From the NCBI RefSeq assembly GCF_947489035.1, contig NZ_CANLCI010000028.1, positions 1 through 59,904 on the forward strand: 59,904 nt of DNA, given 5' to 3'. Within the stretch, counting starts at the first letter, position 1, and the number at the start of each line of letters is the position of its first letter. Shown here piece by piece: positions 35,419 through 45,733 of the stretch. The notes under the pieces are model-generated. The model worked only from the letters and a program-made list of their open reading frames with translations, did no database searches and was not told where the DNA came from. The position numbers and the translations under genes were made by a program. The stretch is from an uncultured Ferrimonas sp. (GTDB taxonomy: Bacteria; Pseudomonadota; Gammaproteobacteria; Enterobacterales; Shewanellaceae).

Positions 35419-35700
35419 CGTCTTAACCCCAAAAAATATTTTTAATAATTGCGGTCGATTTTACCTAGGTTACCGCTTGATCGCCATAACTAAACCAAGG
35501 TTATCCCCAGATCCGATCCGCGATCCTAGCGCCAGCAAGGATCGCCAGATCGACAACCAGATCGAATGGAAAAACTCAGACAGATCGGGGGCTGGAAAGC
35601 GATCGCAATGATCTCTATAATCGCCGCAGTTCGATCCGATCGCGGATCGAGGTGTCTATATCTTGTGGTTGATACACAGTTTTATCCACAACAACTGGTG
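35419..35700. promoter_or_regulatory. dnaA upstream region: GATC and DnaA-box cluster
   Basis: Thirteen GATC sites fall between 35479 and 35648 (170 bases). DnaA-box-like 9-mers are TTATCCACA at 35682-35690 (perfect), TTATCCCCA at 35501-35509 and TGATACACA at 35670-35678. An A/T-rich stretch (35431-35450) sits next to the dnaA start. This is either the self-repressing, SeqA-sensitive dnaA promoter or a second origin-like module, as in Pseudomonas, where oriC is at dnaA-rpmH. Confidence 0.75.
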
Positions 35701-35736
35701 TATTTCTCATAAGAATAGAAAAGCACGCAATTGAGA

Positions 35737-35766
35737 TTGACGTTGGTGGTCGTTTTTTATTAGAAT
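35737..35766 (+). promoter_or_regulatory. rpmH promoter
   Basis: TTGACG (35737-35742), an 18-base spacer and TAGAAT (35761-35766), about 100 bases before rpmH. Confidence 0.6.
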
Positions 35767-35862
35767 TCGGCCTCTTTTTAAGCCGCCCGCGCTTTCACTC
35801 TTCCGAGTGGGATTAAAGGCAGCTGCTAAAGTTAATCTGTACAGTTAACTGAATTACGGTAA

Positions 35863-36003
<141 letters not shown>

Positions 36004-36010
36004 TCCTATT

Positions 36011-36388
36011 ATGCAGAGCGCCTCAACACAGGTGCGATATACCTTCGGCCGGGAGTTACGTCTGTTAACTCCCGGCGATTTTAAATCCGTCTTTGCTAAC
36101 CCGACTCGGGCTGCCTCTCCCCATCTCACTCTTCTTGCTGTATCCACCGATACAGACCATCCAAGACTTGGCCTTACGGTCGCCAAAAAACACGTCAAAA
36201 AAGCCTGTCAACGCAATCGCATCAAGCGAGTAGTGCGCGATAGCTTTCGCCTTCACCAACACGATTTACCGAACGTAGATATTGTGGTGATCGCCAAAAA
36301 AGGCGTGGATGAGTTGGACAATGCAGCTATTCACAAACTGGTAGAAAAGTTATGGCGCAAACTCACTCGCCGTTGCAACGAATCTTAA
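36011..36388 (+). CDS. rnpA: ribonuclease P protein component
   Basis: RnpA is the protein cofactor of RNase P, which matures tRNA 5' ends. The 125-residue basic protein has [17 protein letters not shown], a typical start, and the RNA-binding motif [15 protein letters not shown] longer in-frame start exists inside rpmH in another frame but adds unrelated sequence; ATG 36011 gives the family length (119 in E. coli). Its end overlaps the yidD start by 37 bases. Confidence 0.96.
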   Translation: MQSASTQVRYTFGRELRLLTPGDFKSVFANPTRAASPHLTLLAVSTDTDHPRLGLTVAKKHVKKACQRNRIKRVVRDSFRLHQHDLPNVDIVVIAKKGVDELDNAAIHKLVEKLWRKLTRRCNES

Positions 36389-36606
36389 TCGGCTTCGTTC
36401 GTTTCTATCAAAAGTGGCTAAGTCCCCTACTGGGGCCTAATTGTCGGTTTACGCCAACTTGCTCACACTATGCAGCGGAAGCAATTTCGACTCACGGTGT
36501 GGTTTACGGATGTTGGTTAACTATCGCGCGCATTATAAGATGTCACCCTTTGAATGAAGGGGGACAGGATCCGGTCCCCAAAGCCAAACAAGGCAGAGAC
36601 TGTTAA
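36352..36606 (+). CDS. yidD: membrane protein insertion efficiency factor YidD
   Basis: The 84-residue protein has the DUF37 hallmark [21 protein letters not shown] and the tail [14 protein letters not shown] segment ending in a charged C-terminus. YidD is thought to assist YidC. The N-terminal region is amphipathic and likely membrane associated. Its start lies inside rnpA and yidC begins 3 bases after its stop, so the three are read together. Confidence 0.95.
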   Translation: MAQTHSPLQRILIGFVRFYQKWLSPLLGPNCRFTPTCSHYAAEAISTHGVVYGCWLTIARIIRCHPLNEGGQDPVPKAKQGRDC

Positions 36607-36609
36607 TTT

Positions 36610-38211
36610 ATGGAATCTCAACGCAATTTACTTTTGATTGGGTTGCTGTTTGTCAGCTTCTTGCTGTTCCAACAGTGGCAGCTTGATCAACAACCTCAAC
36701 CTGAGCCGGTTGCTCAAACTCAGCAAGATGTCCCTGCGGCGTCCTCAGCTGATGTACCAGCAACGGCGGCGGCAATCCCGTCGGCGGCAGCCAGCGTATC
36801 GACCAATCAGATCACCGTATCAACCGATACCTTGACCCTGAGCATCGATACCAACGGTGGCGACATCGTCGCGGCTTCACTGCCAGAGCACAAAGTAGAA
36901 CAAGATGGCGAGCAAGCGCTGACCATCCTGTCTGCACAGTACATCGCGCAAAGCGGTTTGATTGGTGCCCAAGGCCCAGATGGCCAAGCTCAGCGTCCGC
37001 AGTACCAAACCACCGCGAAGTCTTTCACCATGGAAGGCGAGCAATTGGTTGTGCCGCTCAGCTACACCGACGCCAACGGCATTGTGTTTGAGAAGCGCTT
37101 TACCTTCCATAAAGGTCAGTACGACGTTGCGGTTGAGTACATCGTTCGCAACGGCTCTAACCAAAACGCTCAAGTACAGATGTACAGCCAGCTGAAGCAA
37201 ACCACCAACGTGGAAGAAGGCAGCATGTTTATGCCGACTTACCGCGGTGGCGCTTACAGTACCGCTGACACCCGTTACGAGAAGTACAGCTTTGACGACA
37301 TCGCCGATGACAATCTGAACGAGATGACTCAAGGCGGTTGGGTGGCCATGCTGCAACACTACTTTGTGTCCGCGTGGGTGCCTGCAGCCAACAGCAACAA
37401 CGAGATCTACAGCCGCAACGTAGGCAACTACGCCATCATTGGGGTTAAGCAGCCAAGTCAAGTGATCGCCGCGGGTGCAACCGCCACCATGAAAGCCGAC
37501 TTCTACGTTGGCCCTAAGGATCAGGAAGCGCTGTCGGCGTTGTCTGAAACCTTAAACTTGGTTGTCGATTACGGTTGGTTGTGGTTCTTGGCTGAGCCGC
37601 TATACGCTCTGCTGATCTTCCTGCACGGTTTAGTGGGTAACTGGGGTCTGGCCATTATCGCCATGACGCTGATCATCCGCGGCATCATGTACCCGCTGAC
37701 AAAAGCGCAGTACACCTCAATGGCGAAGATGCGTAACCTGCAACCGAAGATGCAAGAGCTTAAAGAACGCTTTGGCGATGATCGTCAGCGCATGAGCCAA
37801 GCAACCATGGAGTTGTACCAAAAGGAAAAAGTGAACCCTATGGGTGGCTGTTTCCCAATGTTGCTGCAATTCCCTATCTTCATCTCGTTCTACTGGGTGT
37901 TGTTAGAAAGCGTTGAACTGCGCCATGCGCCATTCTTTGGCTGGATCCAAGATCTGTCCGCACAGGATCCGTTCTACGTGTTGCCTGTGCTGATGGGGAT
38001 CTCAATGTTCGCCATGCAGAAGCTGCAGCCAACCATGGCCAACATGGATCCAATGCAACAGAAGATCATGCAGTACCTGCCAGTGATGTTCACCGTGTTC
38101 TTCCTGTGGTTCCCATCCGGTCTGGTTCTGTACTGGTTAGTGGGTAACCTGGTGGCCATTGCTCAACAGCTGATCATCTACAAGAGCTTGGAGAAACAAG
38201 GCCTGAAATAA
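36610..38211 (+). CDS. yidC: membrane protein insertase YidC
   Basis: YidC inserts and folds inner-membrane proteins such as the ATP synthase subunits encoded 8 kb downstream. The 533-residue protein has an N-terminal membrane helix (about 7-22), a Gln/Pro/Ala-rich linker, and a large periplasmic beta domain (about 55-325). The conserved five-helix core follows ([18 protein letters not shown] with its hydrophilic-groove arginine, [30 protein letters not shown]). The length fits the gammaproteobacterial form. A strong terminator follows. Confidence 0.97.
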   Translation: MESQRNLLLIGLLFVSFLLFQQWQLDQQPQPEPVAQTQQDVPAASSADVPATAAAIPSAAASVSTNQITVSTDTLTLSIDTNGGDIVAASLPEHKVEQDGEQALTILSAQYIAQSGLIGAQGPDGQAQRPQYQTTAKSFTMEGEQLVVPLSYTDANGIVFEKRFTFHKGQYDVAVEYIVRNGSNQNAQVQMYSQLKQTTNVEEGSMFMPTYRGGAYSTADTRYEKYSFDDIADDNLNEMTQGGWVAMLQHYFVSAWVPAANSNNEIYSRNVGNYAIIGVKQPSQVIAAGATATMKADFYVGPKDQEALSALSETLNLVVDYGWLWFLAEPLYALLIFLHGLVGNWGLAIIAMTLIIRGIMYPLTKAQYTSMAKMRNLQPKMQELKERFGDDRQRMSQATMELYQKEKVNPMGGCFPMLLQFPIFISFYWVLLESVELRHAPFFGWIQDLSAQDPFYVLPVLMGISMFAMQKLQPTMANMDPMQQKIMQYLPVMFTVFFLWFPSGLVLYWLVGNLVAIAQQLIIYKSLEKQGLK

Positions 38212-38230
38212 GCCTGATGTCCCCATGCTG

Positions 38231-38268
38231 ATGGCCGCAACACTTCGGTGTTGCGGCCATTTTTTTTG
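38231..38268 (+). terminator. terminator after yidC
   Basis: A perfect 13-bp stem (38231-38243 with 38248-38260) with a TTCG tetraloop is followed by T8. Confidence 0.93.
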
Positions 38269-38336
38269 CCTTTTTTACCTGTAGCGATAACCGCTTTGGT
38301 ATTCTTAGCCCCAGTAATCTTAAGCAAACACATACT

Positions 38337-39704
38337 ATGACCGATCACAGCGAAACCATTGTGGCCCAAGCCACCGCCCCGGGTCGTGGTGGAGTAGGCA
38401 TCGTCCGCGTTTCCGGCAAGTTAGCCGAAACCGTTGCCACCGCCCTGCTCGGCCGTGTACCGAAAACCCGCTACGCCGAATACTTGTCGTTTAAAGATCA
38501 GACCGGCGCCGTGCTGGATCAAGGCATCGCCTTGATGTTTAAAGCGCCTAATTCGTTTACTGGCGAAGACGTATTAGAGCTGCAAGGTCACGGCGGTCCC
38601 GTCGTGATCGACATGCTGATCCGAGCGGTGCTGACCGTTGACGGCGTTCGCACCGCGCGCCCTGGCGAATTTTCCGAACGCGCCTTCTTAAACGACAAAC
38701 TGGATCTGGCCCAAGCTGAAGCGATTGCCGATCTGATTGAAGCCAGCTCAGAGCAAGCGGTACGCAGTGCCTTATCTTCACTGCAGGGCGAATTTTCAGC
38801 CCAAGTGAACGACTTGGTTGAAAAGCTAACCCATCTGCGGATCTACGTTGAAGCCGCCATCGACTTCCCTGAAGAAGAGGTCGATTTCCTTGCTGACGGT
38901 AAAATTGCCGCGGCGCTGAGCGCCGTGCAAGCCCAGCTAGGAAAAGTGCAGCAAAGCGCCCAGCAAGGGGCGTTGATGCGCGAGGGGATGAAGGTGGTGA
39001 TCGCCGGCCGCCCGAACGCCGGCAAATCGAGCCTGCTGAACGCCCTTGCCGGTCGTCAATCGGCCATTGTTACCGACATTGCCGGCACCACCCGCGACGT
39101 GCTGCGTGAACACATCCATATCGATGGCATGCCGCTGCACATCATCGACACCGCCGGTCTGCGTGAAGCCTCTGACGAAGTAGAACGCATCGGCATTGAG
39201 CGCGCTTGGGATGAGATTGAGCAAGCCGACAGAGTGTTGCTGATGGTGGATGGCACCGACACCGAAGCCACGGATCCGGCGCAGATCTGGCCCGAATTTA
39301 TTGAACGCCTGCCTGCGGGCATGGGCTTATCCATCATTCGCAACAAAGCCGATCTCACCGGTGAAGCGATGGGACAAAGCGTACAACAAGGCACACCGGT
39401 GTTCCGTTTGTCTGCCAAAACCGGTGCCGGTGTGGATGAGATCAAGCAGCACCTAAAAGCCTGCATGGGCTTTGAAGGCACCAACGAAGGCGGCTTTATG
39501 GCGCGACAGCGTCACCTCGAAGCGCTGCACAGCGCCAACGAACGCTTGGCCTTAGGCGCCGAACAGCTGGAACAGTTTCACGCCGGTGAGCTGCTGGCCG
39601 AAGAACTGCGCTTGGCCCAACAAGACTTGGCTGAGATCACCGGCGAGTTCAGCTCAGACGATCTGCTCGGGCGGATCTTCTCGTCGTTCTGCATCGGTAA
39701 ATAA
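38337..39704 (+). CDS. mnmE: tRNA modification GTPase MnmE
   Basis: MnmE with MnmG makes the cmnm5 modification of U34 in tRNAs. The 455-residue protein has the N-terminal folate-binding domain ([20 protein letters not shown]), a helical domain, the G domain (GRPNAGKS at 224-231, [19 protein letters not shown]) and the C-terminal FCIGK with the essential Cys452. Its partner mnmG is just across oriC. Confidence 0.97.
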   Translation: MTDHSETIVAQATAPGRGGVGIVRVSGKLAETVATALLGRVPKTRYAEYLSFKDQTGAVLDQGIALMFKAPNSFTGEDVLELQGHGGPVVIDMLIRAVLTVDGVRTARPGEFSERAFLNDKLDLAQAEAIADLIEASSEQAVRSALSSLQGEFSAQVNDLVEKLTHLRIYVEAAIDFPEEEVDFLADGKIAAALSAVQAQLGKVQQSAQQGALMREGMKVVIAGRPNAGKSSLLNALAGRQSAIVTDIAGTTRDVLREHIHIDGMPLHIIDTAGLREASDEVERIGIERAWDEIEQADRVLLMVDGTDTEATDPAQIWPEFIERLPAGMGLSIIRNKADLTGEAMGQSVQQGTPVFRLSAKTGAGVDEIKQHLKACMGFEGTNEGGFMARQRHLEALHSANERLALGAEQLEQFHAGELLAEELRLAQQDLAEITGEFSSDDLLGRIFSSFCIGK

Positions 39705-39721
39705 CCCACCTCAGACAACCC

Positions 39722-39747
39722 AAGCCCACCCCACGGTGGGCTTTTTT
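39722..39747 (+). terminator. terminator after mnmE
   Basis: The 9-bp stem AAGCCCACC/GGTGGGCTT with a CCAC loop is followed by a T-run. Confidence 0.9.
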
Positions 39748-39794
39748 AGACCCATTACCTTACCTAAACCTCACCTCAAATAAGGATTAACGCC

Positions 39795-40238
39795 ATGACT
39801 CAGAAGCTGGCTTTGATTGTTGGCACCACCATGGGCAACGCCGAAGCGGTGGCCGATGAACTGCAACCGCAACTCGAAAACATGGGCTTTGACGTGCTCA
39901 ATACCCTTACTCCAGAGCCGAAAATCATTGCCGAATACCCGCTGTGGCTGGTGGTTTGTTCCACCCACGGTGCCGGTGATCTGCCCGATAATCTGCAGCC
40001 GTTACTGCAATGGTTGCAGCAAAATCCCGATCTGAAAGGGCAAAAGTATGCGCTGTGTGGCATTGGTGACAGAAGTTACGATACTTTTTGTGGGGCACTA
40101 AAACAGATCGAACCGGCATTGCGATCCTGCGGCATGATCCCGTTTGTGGATAAGATCGAAATCGATGTACAACACTTGGATCTTCCCGAAGATCAGGCAT
40201 TAAGCTGGATCGAACAGTGGCCCAAAGGGATCGAATGA
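39795..40238 (+). CDS. mioC: flavodoxin-like protein MioC
   Basis: The 147-residue FMN-binding protein has the flavodoxin phosphate loop TTMGNAEAVAD and the CSTHGAGDLPDN and GIGDRSYDTFC loops; the length equals E. coli MioC. Its physiological role is unclear (biotin synthase electron donor in vitro). In E. coli its transcription enters oriC, and here it also reads towards oriC. A perfect DnaA box lies in its own 3' coding part (40145-40153, minus orientation). Confidence 0.94.
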   Translation: MTQKLALIVGTTMGNAEAVADELQPQLENMGFDVLNTLTPEPKIIAEYPLWLVVCSTHGAGDLPDNLQPLLQWLQQNPDLKGQKYALCGIGDRSYDTFCGALKQIEPALRSCGMIPFVDKIEIDVQHLDLPEDQALSWIEQWPKGIE

Positions 40239-40580
40239 TCGCACTTTACGATCCTTTGATCACAGCTTAATCTAAGTTACCCACAGAATAGCGAGTTAAC
40301 CACATGCTTATGTGTATATCTTTGGATCTCTCTGTGGTTAACCGTTGCATTATTCAAAGGCGCGATCCAAAAGGATCCTGCCCTGTGCATAAGATCGCGA
40401 TCTATACACCGGTTCCGATCCGGTTGATCCCGCGTTGATCACAACAAACGATCCCGCGCAAAGCCTTGCTACACTAGGCTTTGCGGCGGTTATCAACAGA
40501 GATCGTCTTGCTTAATAGAAATAAAAACAAAGGATCTTTAAAAAGATCTTATTTAATTAAGATCAAGATCCTTAGATCCC
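40145..40580. other. oriC: chromosomal replication origin oriC
   Basis: About 20 GATC sites lie between 40206 and 40580. DnaA-type 9-mers are TTATCCACA (40145-40153, minus), TTACCCACA (40277-40285), TTAACCACA (40296-40304), ATATACACA (40311-40319, minus), TTAACCACA (40333-40341, minus), TTATGCACA (40384-40392, minus) and TTATCAACA (40490-40498). An A/T-rich unwinding region with repeated GATCTT-like 13-mers is at 40530-40571, on the mnmG side, as in E. coli. The position between mioC and mnmG is the classical enterobacterial/Shewanella oriC location. Confidence 0.92.
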
Positions 40581-40599
40581 CAGCTCGAAAAGTGACCTT

Positions 40600-40627
40600 T
40601 TGTAAAGCGGCTGAGCAGTGCTAGAAT
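40600..40627 (+). promoter_or_regulatory. mnmG promoter
   Basis: TTGTAA (40600-40605), a 16-base spacer and TAGAAT (40622-40627) with an extended TGC before the -10. Transcription away from oriC through mnmG is known to aid origin opening in E. coli. Confidence 0.6.
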
Positions 40628-40676
40628 GCAGCGCCTTTTTTGGCACCCATGGTTTTAAGCAGATAGGTAGGTAAGC

Positions 40677-42566
40677 ATGCAGGTACAACAACACTATGAC
40701 GTGATCGTCGTTGGCGGCGGCCATGCCGGCACCGAGGCGGCGCTGGCCAGTGCCCGTACAGGCAGCCGCACGTTGCTGCTTACCCATAACCTCGACACCC
40801 TGGGTCAGATGTCTTGCAACCCCGCCATTGGTGGGATTGGCAAAGGCCACCTGGTGAAAGAGATCGACGCCCTTGGCGGCGCAATGGCGTTGGCCACCGA
40901 CAGTGCGGGCATTCAGTTCCGTACCCTCAATGCGTCCAAAGGCCCTGCGGTTCGAGCCACTCGAGCCCAAGCGGATCGCGCCTTGTATCGAACCGCGATC
41001 CAACAGATCCTTTTTTCACAACCGAACCTTGAGATCTTCCAGCAAGGGGTAAACGATCTGATCATGGATCAGGATCGCGTTACCGGAGTAATCACCGACG
41101 CTGGGATCCGTTTCAATGCCGAAGCCATCGTCTTAACGGTTGGCACCTTCTTGGACGGTAAGATCCACATCGGCTTAAACAATTACGCCGGTGGCCGCAT
41201 TGGCGACACCAACGCCTCTGTGTTGGCTCAGAAGCTACGAGAGATGCCATTGCGTATCGATCGTCTTAAAACCGGCACACCGGCCCGTTTAGACGCCCGT
41301 AGCTTGAATTACCAGGTGATGCAGGAACAAGCAGGCGATAATCCAACGCCGATCTTCTCCTACATCGGCGATCGCAGCCGTCAGCCACGGCAGATCTCTT
41401 GCTACATCACCCACACCAATGAGCGCACTCACGAAATCATTCGTGCTGGGCTGGATCGCAGCCCAATGTACACCGGTGTGATCGATGGCATTGGCCCACG
41501 CTACTGCCCATCGGTAGAAGACAAAATCATGCGCTTTGCTGACAAAAGCTCGCACCAGATTTTTGTTGAGCCGGAAGGCTTAAACAGTTTTGAGATTTAC
41601 CCCAATGGGATCTCCACCTCGTTGCCGTTTGATGTACAGCTGGATCTCATTCACTCCATCGCGGGTTTTGAACAAGCCAAGATCCTGCGTCCAGGTTACG
41701 CCATCGAATACGATTACTTTGATCCTCGCGATCTAAAATCGTCACTGGAGAGCAAGTTCATCAATGGCTTGTTCTTTGCTGGCCAGATCAACGGCACCAC
41801 CGGCTACGAAGAAGCGGGTGCACAAGGTTTACTGGCAGGCTTAAACGCCGCCCGTTACGGCCGTGGTGACGCCAGCTGGGCCCCCCGTCGTGATGAAGCG
41901 TACTTAGGCGTGCTGGTGGATGATCTGTCCAGTTTGGGCACCCAAGAGCCCTACCGCATGTTCACCAGCCGCGCCGAATACCGCTTGCTGCTGCGTGAAG
42001 ACAACGCCGATCTGCGCTTAACCGCATTAGGCCGTGAATTGGGCTTGGTGGACGACGAACGTTGGGCCAAGTTCAACCACAAAGTCGACACCATTGAACA
42101 AGAGCGTCAGCGTTTGCGTGATACCTGGGTTCAAAAAGACAGCGATGCTGCGGCCAAACTGAACCCCAACCTGAAAAGCCCATTAACCCGCGAAGCCAAC
42201 TTAGAAGAGCTGATCCGCCGTCCGGAAGTGACTTACGATCAGTTGATGGCGTTAGACGAGTTGGGGCCGAAGGTGGACGATCAGCGCAGCGCCGAGCAAG
42301 TTGAAATTCAGATCAAATACGCCGGTTACATCGAACGTCAAAAAGACGAAATTGAAAAAGCCCGTCGCCATGAAGCCACCAAGCTGCCCTTGGATCTGAA
42401 TTACGCCGACGTAAAAGGCCTCTCCAACGAAGTGATGGCCAAGTTGAATGAGCATAAACCGGAAACCGTTGGCAACGCGTCGCGGATCTCTGGGGTAACC
42501 CCAGCGGCGATTTCACTGCTGTTGGTTTACCTGAAAAAACACGGTTTGCTGCGAAAAAGCGCCTAA
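40677..42566 (+). CDS. mnmG: tRNA modification enzyme MnmG
   Basis: MnmG (GidA) is the FAD-dependent partner of MnmE. The 629-residue protein has the FAD motif [17 protein letters not shown] at the N-terminus, [22 protein letters not shown], the substrate cysteine region [14 protein letters not shown], and [26 protein letters not shown]-terminal helical MnmE-binding domain ends the protein. The length is as in E. coli (629). The gene borders oriC and is followed by rsmG, parA and parB. Confidence 0.98.
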   Translation: MQVQQHYDVIVVGGGHAGTEAALASARTGSRTLLLTHNLDTLGQMSCNPAIGGIGKGHLVKEIDALGGAMALATDSAGIQFRTLNASKGPAVRATRAQADRALYRTAIQQILFSQPNLEIFQQGVNDLIMDQDRVTGVITDAGIRFNAEAIVLTVGTFLDGKIHIGLNNYAGGRIGDTNASVLAQKLREMPLRIDRLKTGTPARLDARSLNYQVMQEQAGDNPTPIFSYIGDRSRQPRQISCYITHTNERTHEIIRAGLDRSPMYTGVIDGIGPRYCPSVEDKIMRFADKSSHQIFVEPEGLNSFEIYPNGISTSLPFDVQLDLIHSIAGFEQAKILRPGYAIEYDYFDPRDLKSSLESKFINGLFFAGQINGTTGYEEAGAQGLLAGLNAARYGRGDASWAPRRDEAYLGVLVDDLSSLGTQEPYRMFTSRAEYRLLLREDNADLRLTALGRELGLVDDERWAKFNHKVDTIEQERQRLRDTWVQKDSDAAAKLNPNLKSPLTREANLEELIRRPEVTYDQLMALDELGPKVDDQRSAEQVEIQIKYAGYIERQKDEIEKARRHEATKLPLDLNYADVKGLSNEVMAKLNEHKPETVGNASRISGVTPAAISLLLVYLKKHGLLRKSA

Positions 42567-42653
42567 GCAAACTCGCGGAACCCATCACGGGGCTTTCCAT
42601 GCCCTGTTGTCGCCTTCATAATGTTCCATTAATTGTTTTTAGAGGAACTGTCC

Positions 42654-43274
42654 GTGTTGGCGCAACGCCTTACCTCCCTGATCGATCGCACCGAGCTGGA
42701 AGTCTCAGCCAAGCAGCAGCAACAACTGGTGGCACTGGTTGAATTGCTGGATAAGTGGAACAAAGCCTACAACCTTACTTCGGTGCGCAAACCGGAGCAG
42801 ATGCTGGTTCGTCATATCATGGACAGCATTGTGGTTGGCCCATATCTGCAAGGAACGCGGTTTATCGATGTCGGTACTGGCCCAGGGTTGCCTGGCCTGC
42901 CGTTGGCGATCTGCAATCCCGACAAACAGTTTGTGCTGCTGGACAGCCTCGGCAAACGGATCCGTTTTATCCGCACCGTGATCCACAAGTTGGGCTTAAC
43001 CAACGTGGTTGCGATGGAAAGCCGGGTTGAAGCCTATCAGCCTGAACAAGGGTTTGATGGGGTTATCAGCCGTGCGTTTGCCTCGTTGAATGACATGCTG
43101 AGCTGGTGTCATCACCTGCCAGCGGAAGAGGGTCTGTTCTACGCCCTAAAAGGTCAGCTAGACGACGCTGAGTTAGGGCAGATGCCAGCAGGATTTAGCA
43201 TCGTAGATCAACACGCATTGGACGTACCAGAGCTGGACGCTCAGCGCCACCTGGTGTTGGTTCGTGCCCAATAA
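42654..43274 (+). CDS. rsmG: 16S rRNA m7G527 methyltransferase
   Basis: RsmG (GidB) methylates G527 of 16S rRNA with SAM. The 206-residue protein has [11 protein letters not shown], the SAM motif [17 protein letters not shown] and [20 protein letters not shown] chose GTG 42654 because AGAGGAA is 6 bases upstream and the protein then matches E. coli (207). A TTG at 42633 would add seven residues read through that ribosome site. It leads into parA. Confidence 0.95.
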   Translation: MLAQRLTSLIDRTELEVSAKQQQQLVALVELLDKWNKAYNLTSVRKPEQMLVRHIMDSIVVGPYLQGTRFIDVGTGPGLPGLPLAICNPDKQFVLLDSLGKRIRFIRTVIHKLGLTNVVAMESRVEAYQPEQGFDGVISRAFASLNDMLSWCHHLPAEEGLFYALKGQLDDAELGQMPAGFSIVDQHALDVPELDAQRHLVLVRAQ

Positions 43275-43295
43275 TCTCTGATCTGGAGTGATCCC

Positions 43296-44090
43296 GTGGC
43301 TAAAATCATCGCGATTGCCAACCAAAAAGGTGGCGTGGGGAAAACCACCACCACCATCAACTTAGCGGCCTCAATGGCAGCCACTCGGCGCAAAGTGCTG
43401 TTGATCGATCTCGATCCACAGGGCAATGCCACCATGGGCAGCGGCGTTGATAAATACCAAGTGCCGCATACGGCATACGATCTGTTGGTTGACGAAGTGC
43501 CCGCCGAGCAGGTGATCCAGCGTGAAACCAGCGGTAAGTTTCATCTTATCGCTGCCAACGCCGACGTGACCGCTGCTGAAATCAAACTGATGGAAGTGTT
43601 CGCTCGGGAAGTGCGGCTGCGAAATGCCTTGGCGCCGGTGAAAGACGATTACGATTACATCTTTATCGACTGCCCACCCTCGCTCAATATGCTGACCGTG
43701 AACGCGTTAGGCGCTGCCGATGCGGTGTTGATCCCGATGCAGTGCGAGTATTACGCGTTGGAAGGATTGACCGCGTTGATGGACACCATCGGTAAGTTAG
43801 GCCAATTGGTTAACCCTAGCCTGCAGATCGAAGGGATTTTACGCACCATGTACGATCCTCGAAATCGGTTGGCTAATGATGTGTCCGATCAGCTGAAAAC
43901 CCATTTTCCCGAGCAGGTGTATCGCACTGTGATCCCTCGTAATGTGCGTTTGGCTGAAGCCCCAAGCTTTGGCTCACCAGCGATGTATTACGACAAAAGC
44001 AGCGCCGGTGCCAAAGCCTACTTGGCGTTGGCTGGAGAGATGCTGCGCCGCCAAGAAGCCGGTGCCATTACCTCGTTAGTAACCGAATAA
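43296..44090 (+). CDS. parA: chromosome partitioning ATPase ParA
   Basis: ParA (Soj) is the deviant Walker ATPase that segregates the origin with ParB. The 264-residue protein has KGGVGKTT at 11-18, LLIDLDPQGNATMG, IFIDCPPSLNMLT and VIPRNVRLAEAPSFG, all typical of chromosomal ParA. Translation starts at GTG 43296 with TGGAG upstream. It forms an operon with parB (16-base gap). Four parS-like sites lie 8.5-17 kb from oriC. Confidence 0.96.
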   Translation: MAKIIAIANQKGGVGKTTTTINLAASMAATRRKVLLIDLDPQGNATMGSGVDKYQVPHTAYDLLVDEVPAEQVIQRETSGKFHLIAANADVTAAEIKLMEVFAREVRLRNALAPVKDDYDYIFIDCPPSLNMLTVNALGAADAVLIPMQCEYYALEGLTALMDTIGKLGQLVNPSLQIEGILRTMYDPRNRLANDVSDQLKTHFPEQVYRTVIPRNVRLAEAPSFGSPAMYYDKSSAGAKAYLALAGEMLRRQEAGAITSLVTE

Positions 44091-44106
44091 CAGCAGAGAG
44101 AATCCG

Positions 44107-45018
44107 ATGACGCTGAAGAAACGCGGCTTAGGTAAAGGCTTGGATGCCCTTTTGGGCAGCAGCCAAGCAGCCAGCCAACAACAGCAAGCCCAGGTTGAGC
44201 AACCGCCAGTCGCGGCCAGCACCAGTGCGGAACATGGCTTGGTGCAGTTGCCAGTAGAGAGCTTGCGCCGTGGTAAATATCAGCCTCGTCGTGATATGTC
44301 CCACGATGCGTTGGAAGAGTTGAGTGCTTCGATCAAATCCCAAGGGATCATTCAGCCTATTTTGGTGCGTCAGCTCAGTGGTGATCGTTATGAGATCATT
44401 GCCGGTGAACGACGTTGGCGTGCGGCGCAATTAGCGGGTTTGGCACAGGTGCCGTGCATTTTAAAGCCGGTAGACGACAACGCCGCGGTTGCCATCGCCC
44501 TGATTGAGAACATTCAGCGTGAAGATCTGAACGCCATGGAAGAAGCCATTGCGTTGAAGCGCCTGGCCGATGAATTTGAGCTAACTCATGCCCAAGTGGC
44601 TGAAGCCGTTGGTAAATCACGGACTACCGTAACCAACCTGCTGCGCTTGAATCAGCTCAACGACGAGGTGAAAACCTTGTTGGAGCATGGCGATATCGAG
44701 ATGGGTCATGCCCGTTCACTGCTTGGGGTGGAAGGCGATGAGCAAACCTTAGCGGCCCGGCAAGTGGTGGCGAAGGGGCTAACGGTGCGCGATACCGAGA
44801 AGCTGGTGCACAAGCTGCAGCAGCCGGAACAGCCGAAAGCCGTGAAGGTTACCGATCCGGATATTGAGCGATTAAGCCAACACATCAGCGCCTCATTAGG
44901 GGCCGAAGTGACGATTGCGCCAGGGAAAAAAGGCAACGGCAAGTTGGTGATCAACTACGCTGACTTGGATCAGCTTGATGCGATCATGGCCAAATTAGCG
45001 CCGCCGCTGGAATCGTAA
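44107..45018 (+). CDS. parB: chromosome partitioning protein ParB
   Basis: ParB (Spo0J) is the parS-binding CTPase. The 303-residue protein starts KKRGLGKGLDALLG, has a Gln-rich linker, and then the CTP-binding domain (KYQPRRDMSHDALEELSASIKSQGIIQPILVR, GERRWRAAQLAG, ENIQREDLNAMEEA). The helix-turn-helix region (LTHAQVAEAVGKSRTTVTNLLRL) and a C-terminal dimerisation domain follow. Terminated by the hairpin at 45041. Confidence 0.96.
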   Translation: MTLKKRGLGKGLDALLGSSQAASQQQQAQVEQPPVAASTSAEHGLVQLPVESLRRGKYQPRRDMSHDALEELSASIKSQGIIQPILVRQLSGDRYEIIAGERRWRAAQLAGLAQVPCILKPVDDNAAVAIALIENIQREDLNAMEEAIALKRLADEFELTHAQVAEAVGKSRTTVTNLLRLNQLNDEVKTLLEHGDIEMGHARSLLGVEGDEQTLAARQVVAKGLTVRDTEKLVHKLQQPEQPKAVKVTDPDIERLSQHISASLGAEVTIAPGKKGNGKLVINYADLDQLDAIMAKLAPPLES

Positions 45019-45040
45019 TTCCGCGATAAAACGCTGCTAG

Positions 45041-45072
45041 AAAGCCCGCCGGCATCGCTTGCGGGCTTTTTT
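45041..45072 (+). terminator. terminator after parAB
   Basis: The 9-bp stem AAAGCCCGC/GCGGGCTTT has an 11-base loop and is followed by T6. From here to 45733 no gene is visible. The DNA becomes A/T-rich from about 45240 and holds the likely atp promoter near 45600. Confidence 0.85.
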
Positions 45073-45579
45073 AATGGCAAAAATTTGAGCTGGCGCACAA
45101 CCGTGTTTGCTGTGCATTTTAAGACCGATGTAAACCTGTCACGTGGCTGGGCCGAGCTCAAGGTGTTTGTGCTGCGGTGGCCCATTTTGGGAGCCAGCAG
45201 ACAGCAGGGTGATTATTGCGGATCAACCATGTTCCAAAATCGGGAATATTTGCTACTGAGCATCACGAAAAATAGTGATTAATAAACTGTACGAATATTT
45301 GAACGTTTAAAGTCAAAGTGGTGAATAAACCTGCATCCTGACATTGAACCTAGCTCCCAATTGCTAATGTACTAGGAAAAGGGCTATACCCCAACTGCTT
45401 AAAAACAGCGCAAACAAGGCTAAATGTTATCAAAGCATAAGTTAGTTAAGTCTATGATATTTATAAACTATGGTTTTGGAAATGATACCGATCTCATGCG
45501 TAAGTGATTGAAATAATTAGAGGCTTCACAGAACTTTCTGCGCTCGTGCGCGCAATCACAACTACGCAGTTTGCCTAAT

Positions 45580-45607
45580 TTGCATCCTTAATTAAGAGGG
45601 GTATACT
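45580..45607 (+). promoter_or_regulatory. candidate atp operon promoter
   Basis: TTGCAT (45580-45585), a 16-base spacer and TATACT (45602-45607), 126 bases before atpI in the A/T-rich region. Confidence 0.45.
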
Positions 45608-45733
45608 TTCGCTTGATTTTTAAGGTTTCGCTGGCGTTTGTCAGTGCTTTAAAAATGCAACGGCGGCGATTTGCACGGCTTTGAAAAGGAGTTTGTCGCT
45701 TATCGTTAAAGTGGAATTACGGAGTCTACGTAC

